64,000 nt of DNA from NCBI GenBank assembly GCA_020310875.1, contig CM035431.1, positions 14,524,697 through 14,588,696 on the forward strand, given 5' to 3'. The DNA is from Ceratopteris richardii (Eukaryota; Streptophyta; Polypodiopsida; Polypodiales; Pteridaceae). The position numbers and the translations under genes were made by a program. The notes beneath the pieces are model-generated. The model did not search any database. It had not been told where the DNA came from and saw only the letters and a program-made list of their open reading frames with translations. Below are positions 52,403 to 63,420 of the stretch, piece after piece (within the stretch, counting starts at the first letter, position 1; every line of letters begins with the position of its first letter).

Positions 52403-53014
52403 TGTTGGCATACAAGTCAGATGAAGAGCATATTAGCGCAACGGAGGAGTCATGCACAATACGGCAACAAGGCCCAATCATTTTTTCCCATGGACCATTC
52501 ACAACTCAAGTGATTTTAATCACTACACAAACATTGTAAATTCCATTTTTGGTAGAATAGACTCCATTTTGTGCAAGCCGAGGAGTCCTCGAGCTTGAGG
52601 AGTATTAGAACTAGCTACATACCAATTTTCATAATTTTTAGACTCTGTTTGAGCCCCCAAATAGGCTCTAGAACCTAATTTTTAACTAGGCCGGACACTA
52701 GGTCTGGACAAGACCAAAGCTAGCTAGAAAACTATAAAAAGAGCTAGAGAGCTCATTTTTGAGGTTAGATTGTTTGTGAATTGAGCTCATGTAAGAGACT
52801 TTTTGACTAATGCAAAGAACTCCATTGTTCCTCTCCTTGTTCTTGCCTTGTGTGCGCGTGTGTGTGTATGTGTGTGCATGCTTGTGTGCTTCTCACTCAC
52901 ACACTTGTGCCTTCACTTGCTCATAGTCTTCATACTAGTCCTCACGTCTCCACGGATTGACAATTATGAGGTGAATCTTCTCACGTTGGTACTCACCATT
53001 GTGCTAGAGTGACA
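52403..53014 (+). repeat. Gypsy2 3' LTR
   Basis: Direct repeat of 35776-36387, same length of 612 bp, followed by CACCT 53015-53019. Confidence 0.97.
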
Positions 53015-53140
53015 CACCTCCTCATGGTATGCACAAACACGACATTGTTTGTTGTGAGTACTTTTCTTTTCATCGATACACAGAGATGACCCTAGTTGTA
53101 CATGATTTTATCTCATAGGCCAAGTTTGGCTCTTTGGTGG
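53015..53140 (+). pseudogene. LINE fragment, right part
   Basis: Continues the RT-downstream sequence split at 35775; joining the flanks gives a run of the type KQGTPPHGMHKHDIV. Similarity fades before the TTTC repeat. Confidence 0.55.
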
Positions 53141-53156
53141 ACGTTAATATGACTTT

Positions 53157-53159
53157 CCT

Positions 53160-53199
<40 letters not shown>

Positions 53200-53200
53200 T
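53157..53200. repeat. (TTTC)n microsatellite
   Basis: About eleven tandem CTTT units. Confidence 0.97.
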
Positions 53201-53553
53201 GTCTCTCTTTTGCTCTCTCTATGTGGTAAGTATTTCAAGTTATTATTGATTATAATTAGTTATGATGCTTTCTCTATCGTTCGCTCAAACTCACCGGACT
53301 ATTGGATGTAGTTAGGTAGCATCCAGAAGCACCAGTATAAGCGGCAACATCGGAATCTAGCATGGTAGCACCGACACACAGAGCACCAAAAGTTTTGAGG
53401 AATCGCTAGTAATTGAAGATTCGGAATCACCGAGAGGAAAAGCAGGACCGACTGGAGAAGCACACTGGGTTGTACCTTGCATCAATCCATCAGTGCCAGA
53501 CACCAACCTTGTGTGGGGTAAAGGTAGCAAACTCGGTACTCATAGGAATGAGC
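53201..53553. other. Unassigned flank of the minus-strand LINE
   Basis: No coding domain seen on either strand. Its right end is the LINE insertion site. Confidence 0.4.
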
Positions 53554-54425
53554 ATGGGTTGCCGATTTTTTTTTTTGAAGAAAAAGTAGGAAAATTAGAT
53601 TAATAAAGGGCAATACAATCTGTGCAAGGGGCAAGAGCCACAAGCAAACTGAGTTACAAGAAAGAAGCCATGTCAAGCCTCTAGGCAGAGTATAAAGAGG
53701 GTACTTCTCCATTTGTAGGGTTTACAAACCTTTAACACTTTACATAAACTTTCTTGGTGCTCAGGAAGAGACTTGATACATTGTATACAATTTTCAAAGG
53801 CTTTCTTCAATATTCTAGGAAGAGATATGAGGAAATTTCTATTTCCTTTACCAAGAACCACATTATTCCCGCTACACCAAATGTGCCATAGGATATATCC
53901 TCTCCAAATGTACCATAATAGGATGTCCATGTTTAAGCAGCAACCAATGATGCCAGATTTTGATTGAGACTAGGGTAATTTCTAGAATGAAGATAGAGCT
54001 CCACAATGGCCCAAAAGTGTTTGGCATGGGAGCATTCATAAAATAAGTGGTTAACATCTTCCACCTTGCCACAAAAGGTACACAGCCCTCCATTTATTTG
54101 AACTTTCCTGACTCTGGGACCAATCCACAGACCATTCTGGATCATAAGCCACTGGAGGTAGGAGTGTTTACTCTGATCTGGGAAGGCCCACAGAGCTTTA
54201 AACCTATAGGACCACTGATGGGAAGACTAGTTGCAAGACCACCTTTTGTTGAGTTTAGCAACAAGATGAGATATATTCCCTTTTGTCTTCTTGAATATTG
54301 TGTAAATGAAGCTAGCCACCTCAGCAAGACTCGCTTTAGAAATAAGACAACTGGCCAACTTTCCTTCAAGCAGCAATTTACGGGCGTTCAGCACCCTGAT
54401 CAAGAGCTCCATAATGGGTTGCCGA
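53554..54425 (-). mobile_element. 5'-truncated LINE with 12-bp target duplication (minus strand)
   Basis: ATGGGTTGCCGA occurs at 53554-53565 and 54414-54425. Between them, on the minus strand, coding of an L1-type ORF2 C-terminus ends in an 11-base poly-A (53566-53576 as T on the plus strand). The reverse-transcriptase zinc-binding domain reads WLMIQNGLWIGPRVRK, then CTFCG...HLFYECSHAKHFW (Cys/His pattern). An upstream block has LLEGKLASCLISKASLAEV. Frameshifts are present. The insert is about 850 bp, as produced by incomplete target-primed reverse transcription. Confidence 0.8.
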
Positions 54426-54984
54426 CTATTGCAGCATAGTTGCCACAACATACTGAAAATTCAAAAGGAATGATTGCATCAGCTAAAATCAAAAGCCAAT
54501 GTAGTGGGAAATTGGAATCGCGAAAGGCACCAGAAGCCAAAGAGACTATGAATCATATACGTGGGATTAGCAATCATTGCATCGCGCCAATGGTGTCTAT
54601 ACCAAATGTGGAGTCAATGATGTAGTGAATGGAAATTTGGACCGTCGGACGCCAGGCTAATGATGACGATGCACGGCAAAAGTGGAAATCAGCAAAATTT
54701 TTCAGGGAATAGGGGCAGGAAGTAATCATGATTCATGAGACAAGCCACTCCGCCCTTGTAGCAAAAATTGTCCAGTCTGTTTAGTCATAGAGTTCGTGGT
54801 CAAGCCAACAGGCGATCCTCCAAGGCATTATCATTTTCCGAGGGTCATCTAGTTCCATCGACGTGGACAAGTTCGCACCCCAAATGAGAGGAGCATACCA
54901 CAGCGGCTTGGAGATGCTACATTTATAGCCACATGATTATAGAAAATGTGTTCATCATCTTTACCTTGCTTGGATGTCATGTTC
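54426..54984 (-). other. Unassigned, possibly relict coding on the minus strand
   Basis: One minus-strand register around 54590-54900 is nearly open (residues such as PLIWGANLSTSMELDDPRK and IMPWRIACWLDHE) but I do not recognise it. It may be a fragment of another non-LTR element. Confidence 0.35.
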
Positions 54985-56034
54985 ATGATCAGTAATGAAT
55001 CCTCTTGGTCTTCTGTGTAGTTGTTATAATCTCTTCTACCTCTAAAGCCTCCTTGATAGTTGTTGTTGTAGCATTGATTGTAGTTATGATGGTAATTACT
55101 TCCTCCATTGTACTGCCTCTAGATTGTCCATAACTTCCTCTATGGAAACCTTTTCCCCTCTGTTTCCTTGTGTTCTTGAAGCATTCTCCTTTGTTGTGAT
55201 TGGTTAGGCCACAGATATTGCAAGGTGAAGTGTTGTAGGATCTTCCCTTGCCTTGCTTTCCTCCTCTAGCCCTTCCTTTAGTACCTCTTCCTCTACCTGT
55301 GAAGTTCACTTGAGAGGTACTAGCCTGTTCTTCATTCTTTTTGTCTTTACCTTTATCCTTACTTTTATTTCTATCTATATATAGGGCAGAAGATTGATTA
55401 CCTCTAGAGTTGTCTCCATCCTTGTTGAGCTTTGTCTCATGGGTGAAGAGTTTCCCCATCAAGGTCTTGAGGTCAGGTATCTGCATATCCATATAAAGGT
55501 CCATTGATGTGGTGAAGGCCTGCCACTTATCATTAGCTTTAATGCCATTTATAATCTACCTTACTATCTGCTCTTCTTCTATCTCTTCTCCAATGCTTGA
55601 AGGCAGGTCATCCACATCCTTCATCTTGCTTACATAGTCAACTACACTTTGCTTTGGTTGTTTTTTGAGGGTTGTAAACTCCATCCATAGTTAGTTCTTC
55701 CTAGCTCTTGTATTTGATGAGAAGTATGAGGATTTCTTCCCAAGTCTCTTGGGAGGTCTTACAATTCCGAATGTGATGTGGTAAGAAATCAGATATTGAG
55801 TAAAGTATATAAGATATGGCAAGAGCATCCTTTTCACACCATGTAGTTAACCTTTCTTCCTCTTCCCTTGTAGGTTGATGCTTGCTCCTAAATGTTGGCA
55901 TTTGTTCATCTCCTGAGATGTATCCATATAAGCTTCTTCCTTGGAGATAGGCTTGGATCCTTAGTGACCATGCTAGATAGTTGCTTTTGTCCAATTTGTC
56001 AATCAATGATGGAAATCCATCTCCCATCTTGCTT
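54985..56034 (-). pseudogene. Copia gag, minus strand (copia A family)
   Basis: Minus-strand ATG at about 56027 starts MGDGFPSLIDKLDKSNYLAW, shared with copia A at 22080. A capsid-like core follows (EKDALAISYILYSISDFLPHHI; TSQETWEEI), and after shifts a Lys-rich linker and an intact CX2CX4HX4C knuckle (CNICGLTNHNKGEC, about 55187-55228). A Gly/Arg-rich stretch surrounds it. Breaks occur around 55505-55700. Pol is missing: similarity ends near 54985. Confidence 0.85.
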
Positions 56035-56037
56035 GTT

Positions 56038-56052
56038 GTTGCTCTAATACCA
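56038..56052 (-). other. Primer-binding site of the minus-strand copia
   Basis: The minus strand reads TGGTATTAGAGCAAC, close to the initiator-Met tRNA complement, between the gag start and the probable LTR end. Confidence 0.75.
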
Positions 56053-56056
56053 CCGT

Positions 56057-57100
56057 TGGTGGAGATGGTGGATAGATATCAGAGATGAAGTAGTACTACA
56101 AAACCTACTTCACACCAGCCAAGAAGAAGTGGTGCAGAGTGTAGTAGGCCCCTTTAGCTTCTTAATGATCACAAATAATCACTTATGTGCTTTGGAACAT
56201 GATCCTCTAATCAATGGATCAAGACAGATAAGTAGGAAGTTGATCCAAGATCATAGACTTGCTATTTTAGTCTTTGCACATGTTTAGTAGAATGAATAGT
56301 GCTCTCAACCTGCTTGCAATTAGCCAAATTCCTTTTGGTAGTATTTAATTAACTTAGATAGCTACCAATCATGATTTATTTCAATAAAAAAGATGGACTA
56401 TACACTGAGACTGATGCTTAGCAAGTTAGAAGACTTGCCCGACATTTTTAGGGTGCTTTAGGTTATAGACCAGAGAGTAATGATATGATGATATCTCACA
56501 ATCAGAATATGCAATGATAATGAAACTTTGTAGTTATGAAGTATACAGTATGTGGATTCTATAGAGCTTTAAATCACATCAAATGATCAACCATGCATTG
56601 AGAAAAAGCTCTAGAAAATTTACTATTTTGAGATGGTCATAGCAAAGAAGTGAGGTACAGATATGATCAATGTGTATGTATTAAATCACATAGTAATACA
56701 ATGTGAGGGTAGTTAAGTGTCTATGGGATGAGCCGACTAATCACTTAAGTCCCTCTCAAAATGGCCTCATAATTGGGCTCATCTAATCTGTTCTCCTTGC
56801 ACGATTTTTTATCCTCTTTTATAATTGAAGTTGGAGCCAAGCTTTGAATTCAAATTCTAATTCTCACCTAAAAGAAAGTCCTAAACTATAGGATTTATTC
56901 TCTCGTCAAGTAACTTGAGATTTGATTCCATCTAACTCCTCATGGAATTAGTGCATCTAACTTACGCACTTTTACATGGGTAAAAATAGTTGAATTTTAT
57001 AAGGGAATGATCATATGTGACTATATGAAACACATGCTAATTATACAAGTATGTAGGCTTGGAGTCTCTTGTACCAACACGAAAGGCCTCCGACTACAGA
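56057..57100 (-). repeat. Probable 5' LTR of the minus-strand copia
   Basis: Begins next to the PBS (plus strand TGGTGGAGATGG). Non-coding, AT-rich. The outer end is not determined; ...ACCAACA at about 57071-57080 is a possible boundary. No second copy exists in the window. Confidence 0.4.
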
Positions 57101-57239
57101 GGTTTAGAGGGCAATCATTGCAGGGGAGGATGCTATCTACTTAAGCTCTGATTTTTGCTTTATCTCCTTTATTGTGTTTGTGCTACATAAATTGTGTGTG
57201 TTTATTGTGTGCTTTGTGAATCCTACATGTTTATCTGTC

Positions 57240-59370
57240 ATGTTTTTGTGTGTTTGTCCTTGACCCGGCTATGGAGCCTCTTTTGCATATCACTACCTTC
57301 AGTTCACATATTCCTTATGATCTTGTCGAGTACCTTCGTGTATATGGCTTGCTCAGGTTTGCTGAGTTGCAGTGGCACACCATGCCGGCACATCCATTAT
57401 CCCTTAAATAGGCTTGTGCCGTTGCTTCCTATCCTACTACCCACACTACCTAGCTGATTGTGTCACCTTCTTGCATTATCCACATTACCCTGGCAACTGT
57501 GGTCTCTCAACTCCGCCTCGTGAATGAAGGCTGGAATGAGATTACATAGCTTCTTGTTGCTACCATGAACCAACTGTTTCCCCATAAATCCTCCAATGAG
57601 TATGTCATCATGTGTTGCTCTACTCCATAGTGCCATGCCTTGGAATTCATTGTCTCTATGTTAATCTCCAAAAACGGAGTTATGGTCTCTGCCAACAGAT
57701 GTATTTGGTCATTGATGTGGCTTCTCACAAACCCATCAATTGGGCGACGTTTTACTTCCATCCCATTCACAAGGAATGCCAGGAGGTTGTAAAACAATCG
57801 TCTAAGGGAGAATTTTCTTGCACCCGATTTCCTCACATTTTTTCTATGCCCATATCACCCATGACTATATGAGCTTCCCTAGTGCCCTTTCTTCTCATTG
57901 CAAAAACCTCCTCGCAACATGGACATTGATGAAGACGATGATGAAATCTTGTTGTGTTTTCCAAAAAGCATCACCATGTGGTTACTCTCTCGATGCCACC
58001 TTCCAGTACTTCCTCTGGACCACTCACTACGGGCATCCTCCTCACCCAAAAAGAAGTCTCTATCATCATGGCCATGCCCAGAGACATTGCTAAGGAGGCT
58101 CCAATTAAAGAAATTGTTGTAAGAGGAACCATTAAGGACGTGAATGGAGTCTTTAGCACTCCTCCTAGCTCCCCGCTCATAGCATTGGCCGCCTCTTCAT
58201 CACCCCCAATTTCTTTGAGAGTAGAGGTAATCATTACCACTCGTATTGAAGACCTTCCCAACTGCCTTGCTCCCCCACCAAAGGACATTCAAGAAACTGC
58301 CACCATAGCTGTGGATGATGCTCTCCCCTCTCCATTTGCCAAACGCCAACCCATTCCTCCCATTGTACCTTCTATGCCCATTCTATCCCCAACAATGGAT
58401 TCTTCTTCTCGTGCCTCTTCTACTGCTTCACCTCTAGCTTCACTTGATTATTCACCACCCCACTCCCAGGAGGTTGCTTTGGTCCACTCCTCTACCACAA
58501 TACCTCCACATTCTTCCATGTTACCTCTTCCCTTTCCGCCCTCCATTCAGCATTTGGCCACCATTGGTCGATACTTGATACAAGTCTCCAACGTATTCCA
58601 ATCTCAGATAATGACTGAAGAGTAGACCATCCGCCAAGAGTTTCAACACAAATTAGACCTTTTGGAGGATAAAATTTCCCCACTTCAAGAGGAAGTCCTT
58701 GGACTCAGAGCTAGTGAAGTTCAATTACAACAATAGGTGAGTACTCAAGATGTAGAATTGAGTCAATTATGGCAAGGCCTTGCTGATAAACATGCAGCTT
58801 TGAACTATATGGGCTCCCTTTTGGAGGAGACTATAAAGAAGGTAGCTCAACTAGAACGGACATGCTCAGAGGTTCATGCTAAATTTGTCAAGTGGGAGAC
58901 AGAATTGGCCGCCACCAAAGAAGAATTGTTCCAGAAGGTGCAAGAATTGATAGAAGAAGTGGGAAGGATGATTCACGTGAAAAGAGAATTAGAAGCTACT
59001 CAGAAATAATGCCATGCTTACTTTTAAATAATACAATTCCAGTCTTAGCAGATGGAAAGACTCGGTCTCTAGAATGATAAACTAGAATGCATTGATGCAA
59101 AAATTGAAGACAGTAAACTTCGATGTCATGTCGCTTTGAAGAATGACTTCTATTTGCAGGAGGAATTTTTGCAAGAACAAAGACAACAGCTGCTCAACCA
59201 AGCTATCGATTCAAGCTTTGATAGTCTGGATGCACAGATGTTGGACCCCGAGCATGTACACTGATTACTTAAGGCTCTACAAAAGAAGATTAAGTGCAGT
59301 TTTGAAGAAGCATGCACTATGTATATACAAGGCATCGTTGATGAAGATTATTTTTTTGTTTAAGGGTTCC
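57240..59370 (+). pseudogene. Decayed Pro-rich/coiled-coil coding region, unidentified
   Basis: A long coding-like stretch with shifts and stops. Open parts are 57954-58625 and 58737-59009, with further reading to about 59370 (SLDAQMLDPEH, EEACTMYIQGIVDED). It passes from a structured start (VEYLRVYGLLRFAELQWHTMP) through a Pro/Ser/Thr-rich part (58170-58560) to a coiled-coil part (SQLWQGLADKHAAL; TELAATKEELFQKVQELIEEV). The layout resembles extra ORF 2 of gypsy2, though no clear sequence identity was seen. It could be the relict extra ORF of another large gypsy element, or a decayed host gene. Confidence 0.45.
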
Positions 59371-60265
59371 ACCATGTGTGCTAGTGTTAGGCCATCTGAT
59401 TAAGCCTTGTAATATTCATTTAGTCATCTTGTAAATAGTTTGGTGAAGCACCATGATGGCCTAAAGGATGTACATTTTTACAACATTAATATAAAAAGGG
59501 AATGTAATTGTGTTGCTCTGTGGTGGAGAGGTGCATGGTAGGTCCACATCGGACTGATCGTGGCAAGGTGAGTAACTATAGGAGTTACTTATGTTGGTAG
59601 TGATTAATTAAATCCTATCACCTATTGTGTTAAAGATAAGTGCCATAGTCTTGTGATCTCGTCGATAAGAAATTGTTGACAATTGTGATATAAAGTGATA
59701 ATATACGTTCAAAACATTATCTACAATAGTAAATTCCATCACGTAAAGTAATACTCAGAGTGGTGTGTTGATAAGAAGTTAGAGCTGCACATATAATTCG
59801 TGAAAGTCTAAGATATTAAGAAGTTAATAATAATCTATCATTGTAGTAGTGGTTGTGATACTTGATTAGTCTCTGTAGTGGGAAGATACTATAGGGCCTC
59901 TATTTATAGACCCCTGTCCAACCTAAGAACCACGTAGACTATTTCTATCACTGTTATCTTTACCGGATACAGTAAGTTAGGATAGAGATTTTGTTAGAAA
60001 ATAAAGAAGCAAGGTCATATATATTTTGCAAAAAGGAATTTTTCAAAGAGAAGAAAATACAAAAATGAAAAATGGAAGCATTTACTTCAACAAGTAGTGG
60101 AGGCCAAAAGATAATCAATCAAAAGATATTTGAATCCAAAAACTAACCCGAAAGAGAAGAGTGGCTTCTCAAAGTAGTAGAGGATTTATGGAGAAGAGCT
60201 CTCAAACTCATCATGAGAGCTCATAGTCATTTGGATACAAAAGAGGCAAGAGTAGAGGAAGAAGG
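59371..60265. other. Unassigned AT-rich sequence
   Basis: No coding domain. A TATA-like ATATAAAAAGGG lies at about 59489-59500. Part may belong to the LTR of copia B. Confidence 0.35.
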
Positions 60266-60769
60266 TGTTGATGTCCCCTTGTAGGTAGTTCATTTGGTTT
60301 CAATCATTTCGTTTTCTTCAATCTCACAAACTATGTCCAATTGCATACCATTTTTTGGGTAGCTTGATTCTGTGAGTCATATCTCTCAATGAATGTATCA
60401 ATGTTTAGACTTCAAATATCATTTGGAAATATTATTCTCTCTAATTTCAATGTCTAAAACAATTTTATGAGATTCGCCATGCTCTGTGAGTTATTCAGTT
60501 TTTAGTGAAGTGTAGTTTCTAGTCTAACTGAGTGGAGAGGTAGCTTGTTTTGAGGCAAAGAGTTGCCAAACCAAAACTACTCGAAATTGAGTGTTTCATA
60601 GTGCATTTGAAAGCTATTAGTGTCTAGTTTGAGTGACCAAATTTTCAAGTTCATTATCGTTTTCAATTGATAGCAGTTTTCATTCTAAAGTTCAGTTGTA
60701 GGTAAAAGTCTTGATCTTGAGAAGGTCTTCTACACTTTCAATTGTGCATAGGAGACGAATTCTCCAACA
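60266..60769 (+). repeat. Possible 5' LTR of copia B
   Basis: Ends CCAACA next to the PBS; TGTTGATGTCC at 60266 is the best TG start, giving about 0.5 kb. The left end is uncertain because the 3' LTR lies outside the window. Confidence 0.45.
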
Positions 60770-60771
60770 TT

Positions 60772-60783
60772 TGGTATCAGAGC
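60772..60783 (+). other. Copia B primer-binding site
   Basis: TGGTATCAGAGC, the standard initiator-Met tRNA complement of plant copia elements. Confidence 0.85.
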
Positions 60784-60917
60784 ATTGGAGCTTGAAGAGG
60801 CAAAACATTGGAACTGAAGTAAAGCAACAGAGAAGCAAGAATCAAGGGGGAGCTTTTTAAATGTAAGAGAGAGTGCCACAACATATTGAGGTAAACTTCA
60901 AACTTGGAAGTTTTCAA

Positions 60918-61850
60918 TGGTTGATTTAGGACATCAAGTTGAGAAGTTAGATAAAGATAATTTTCATTCTTGGAGGTATAGAATGACAAATTACCTTAAA
61001 GGTAAAGGTTTATGGAGTCTTGTTATTGGAGATATCCACAACTAGTGGACCTTCAAGATCCCAACATTACTCTAGCACAAAGGAGACACTTTGCAGATCG
61101 GGAAGAGAGGAATCGAAGGGTGATGCTCCTTATTTCAAAAGTTATTTTTAACACTATCATTGGTCATGTGCAAAGCCTAGAGATAGCCAAGGAAGTTTGG
61201 GAAGCATTCGAGAAGTTTTATGCTACCTCAACAAGGTCTCGGAAGATGCAACTCAAGAATGAGCTCAACAACATGAAAAAAAGCTCAAACCAAAGATTTG
61301 GTTAGTATATGTTGAAGATCAAGGAGCTTTGAGACTAGCTAGCATTCATTGGATGCAAGATAGAAGAGGAAGAGATTGTCCAAATAGCCCTCAATGGCTT
61401 GAGGAGTGAAGAGAAGTGGAAGCCCCTCATCAGAAACATTCTTTATAGAGACCCTCTACCAACATTCGAGGAGATTATACCAGATCTTGTGGCTGAAGAG
61501 GTAGCTCAACAAGAAGAAGGCAACAAAGGTAAGGATAGCCAAAGCCAAATGTTGTATTCAGGTTGAGGTAGAGGAACGAACTCAAGAGGAGTCTCACAAG
61601 GAAGAGGAAGAAGCTACAACAACATAAATTCCAGCCAACACAGCTTGAAGGACAACAAGGAGAACTCAATTGAACACACATAATATGGAAGAGGTGGAGG
61701 AAGAAATAGAGGAAGAGGTCAAGGTTCATACAATCCTCATAAAGGTATAACATGTTATCATTGTGGTAAAGTAGGAAATCATGCAAATGATTATTGGCAA
61801 AAGAATGCAAGGCTGAATGGAGGCAAACAAAAGTGCCAAAATAAATATGT
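60918..61850 (+). pseudogene. Copia B gag
   Basis: ATGGTTGATTTAGG at 60918 opens MVDLGHQVEKLDKDNFHSWRYRMTN... (shown in part), then a frame change at about 61030. The UBN2 core reads HVQSLEIAKEVWEAFEKFY and MQLKNELNNMKKSS. A Gly/Arg-rich stretch and a zinc knuckle CYHCGKVGNHANDYW (last Cys changed to Tyr) lie at about 61749-61793. Stops are frequent. Confidence 0.85.
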
Positions 61851-63420
61851 GAGTACATCAAGTGTAGATTTTGGTTGCAGCAACCATATGACATTCCAAG
61901 GAGATTTATTCACAAATCTAAAAGCTCCAAGTGGAAAAGGATGTGTGGAGGCAGGTGATGAAACTCAACACACAATTGAGCATGTTGGAGAAATCATGCT
62001 TCGAGACAAGAAGTTATTGATTGATGTTCTTCACATTCCTACTATTGCAAAGAATTTGATTTCAAAGGGACAAATGGTAGGGAAGGGATATCATGTTATC
62101 TTCAATGAAAAGGCTGCTTCATGAAGAATCCAAAAGAAGGATTCAAGGTCATTGCTCAAGGAAGGAAAGAAGGTAGGATGTTCACTTTGGGCATTCAAAA
62201 ACCACATGGAAAGGTGATGTATATTCAGTTTGGAAACAAGAGGATTGTTGAAATCAATTTGTGGCACAAAGGTTTGGACATATCAACATTCCCAAGCTCA
62301 AGTACATGAGCAACCATGAAGTGTTAAGAGGTCTTCCAAGATTCAATGATGTTGGACTGCATGCCAACTAGGAAAGCAAACTCGACAACCATTCAAGAAG
62401 AGCAACTACGTGGCAAGGAGTGCACTCGACTTGATACACACGGATGTATGGGGACCATCACAACAGCCATCAACTTCTGGTAATAGATATTTTGTCACTT
62501 TTATTGATGATCACTCAAGAAAAGTATGGATGTTTTGCACAAAATGAAAATCAGATGTGTTTTGTATGTTCAAGAGATTTAAAGCACAGGTAGAAAAGGA
62601 AAGAGGATGATACATAAAGACTTTGAGGTCTAATGGAGGAGGAGAATATTTCTCTAAAGAATTTTTGGATTTTCTTTATGAAAATGGCATCAAAAGACAA
62701 TTTACATGTAGGCAAAAACCTCAGCAAAATGGAATTGCTAAAAGGAAAAATAGACATATCACAGAAGTTGCAAGATGCATGCTCAACGAGACGAAGGTTC
62801 CCCTAAGCTATTGGGATGAAGCAGCCGGTACGGCTGTTTATTTGATGAACAAGTGCACAATGGCTGGAGTGCATAATTTAACTCTTGAGGAGATTTATTC
62901 CAGTAAGAAACGTGACCTTACACATCTCAAAGTTTTTGGATCTGTGTGTTATGTTCAAATTCCTCAAGAACTAAGGACAAAGATGGAGGCAAAGTCAGAA
63001 AAATGTATTTTCATTGGATATTCATCGGAGCAAAAAGGATATAGGTGCTACAATCTGGTGACAAAGGAGCTAAGAGTCTCACAAGATGTGGTATTTGATG
63101 AGCTAAGACCATGGTTTAGAGACAAAGGGAAAGAGAAGAATCTTGAAGAAGTTTATAAAGATGATGGAGGTACTCTCCAAGAAGAATTTCAACAAACAAG
63201 CACTCAAATGTCAGGTCCAAAAGCTTCTACATCACATCGAGAAAGCTCAACATCAAGATTTGAAGTTGAAAGTGCTGCCCAAAATAGTGGTTCAAATGCA
63301 AGTGAAGAAGAGTATGAAGAGGTAATGACACTAAAGGTAAAGTTGAACGGGTTGAAGAAGCAACATTCAAAAGGAAATGAAAGGAGTCCTCAAGAGCAAG
63401 GTATCCAATTCAAAGGTTGA
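61849..63420 (+). pseudogene. Copia B protease and integrase
   Basis: The protease has DFGCSNHMT in place of the usual DSGC/DSGA..H, so Ser is lost. It is followed by VLHIPTIAKNLIS. The pre-integrase zinc region is broken (about 62255-62400). Integrase: DLIHTDVWGPSQQPS, FIDDHSRKVW, LRSNGGGEYFS (usual Asp replaced by Asn) and QQNGIAKRKNR (usual Glu replaced by Lys). Two of three catalytic acids are therefore changed. The C-terminal part is open to 63420 (VFGSVCYVQIP, CIFIGYSSEQKGYR). Confidence 0.88.

Larger units (their letters stand above)
35776..53014 (+). mobile_element. Gypsy2: full-length 17.2-kb Ty3/gypsy element with extra ORFs
   Basis: Complete from LTR to LTR: 612-bp LTRs differing at two positions by eye, CACCT duplications, an Asp-tRNA primer-binding site and a PPT. 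It was inserted recently into a LINE fragment. Gene order is leader with a palindromic array, gag, nucleocapsid with three zinc knuckles, protease, RT, RNase H, two H2C2 modules, integrase, a second retropepsin-like domain, and two large extra ORFs. The Asp-tRNA PBS, great size and ORFs after pol recall the Athila/Tat (non-chromodomain) branch of plant gypsy elements; no chromodomain was seen. Lineage placement needs an RT tree. Confidence 0.95.
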
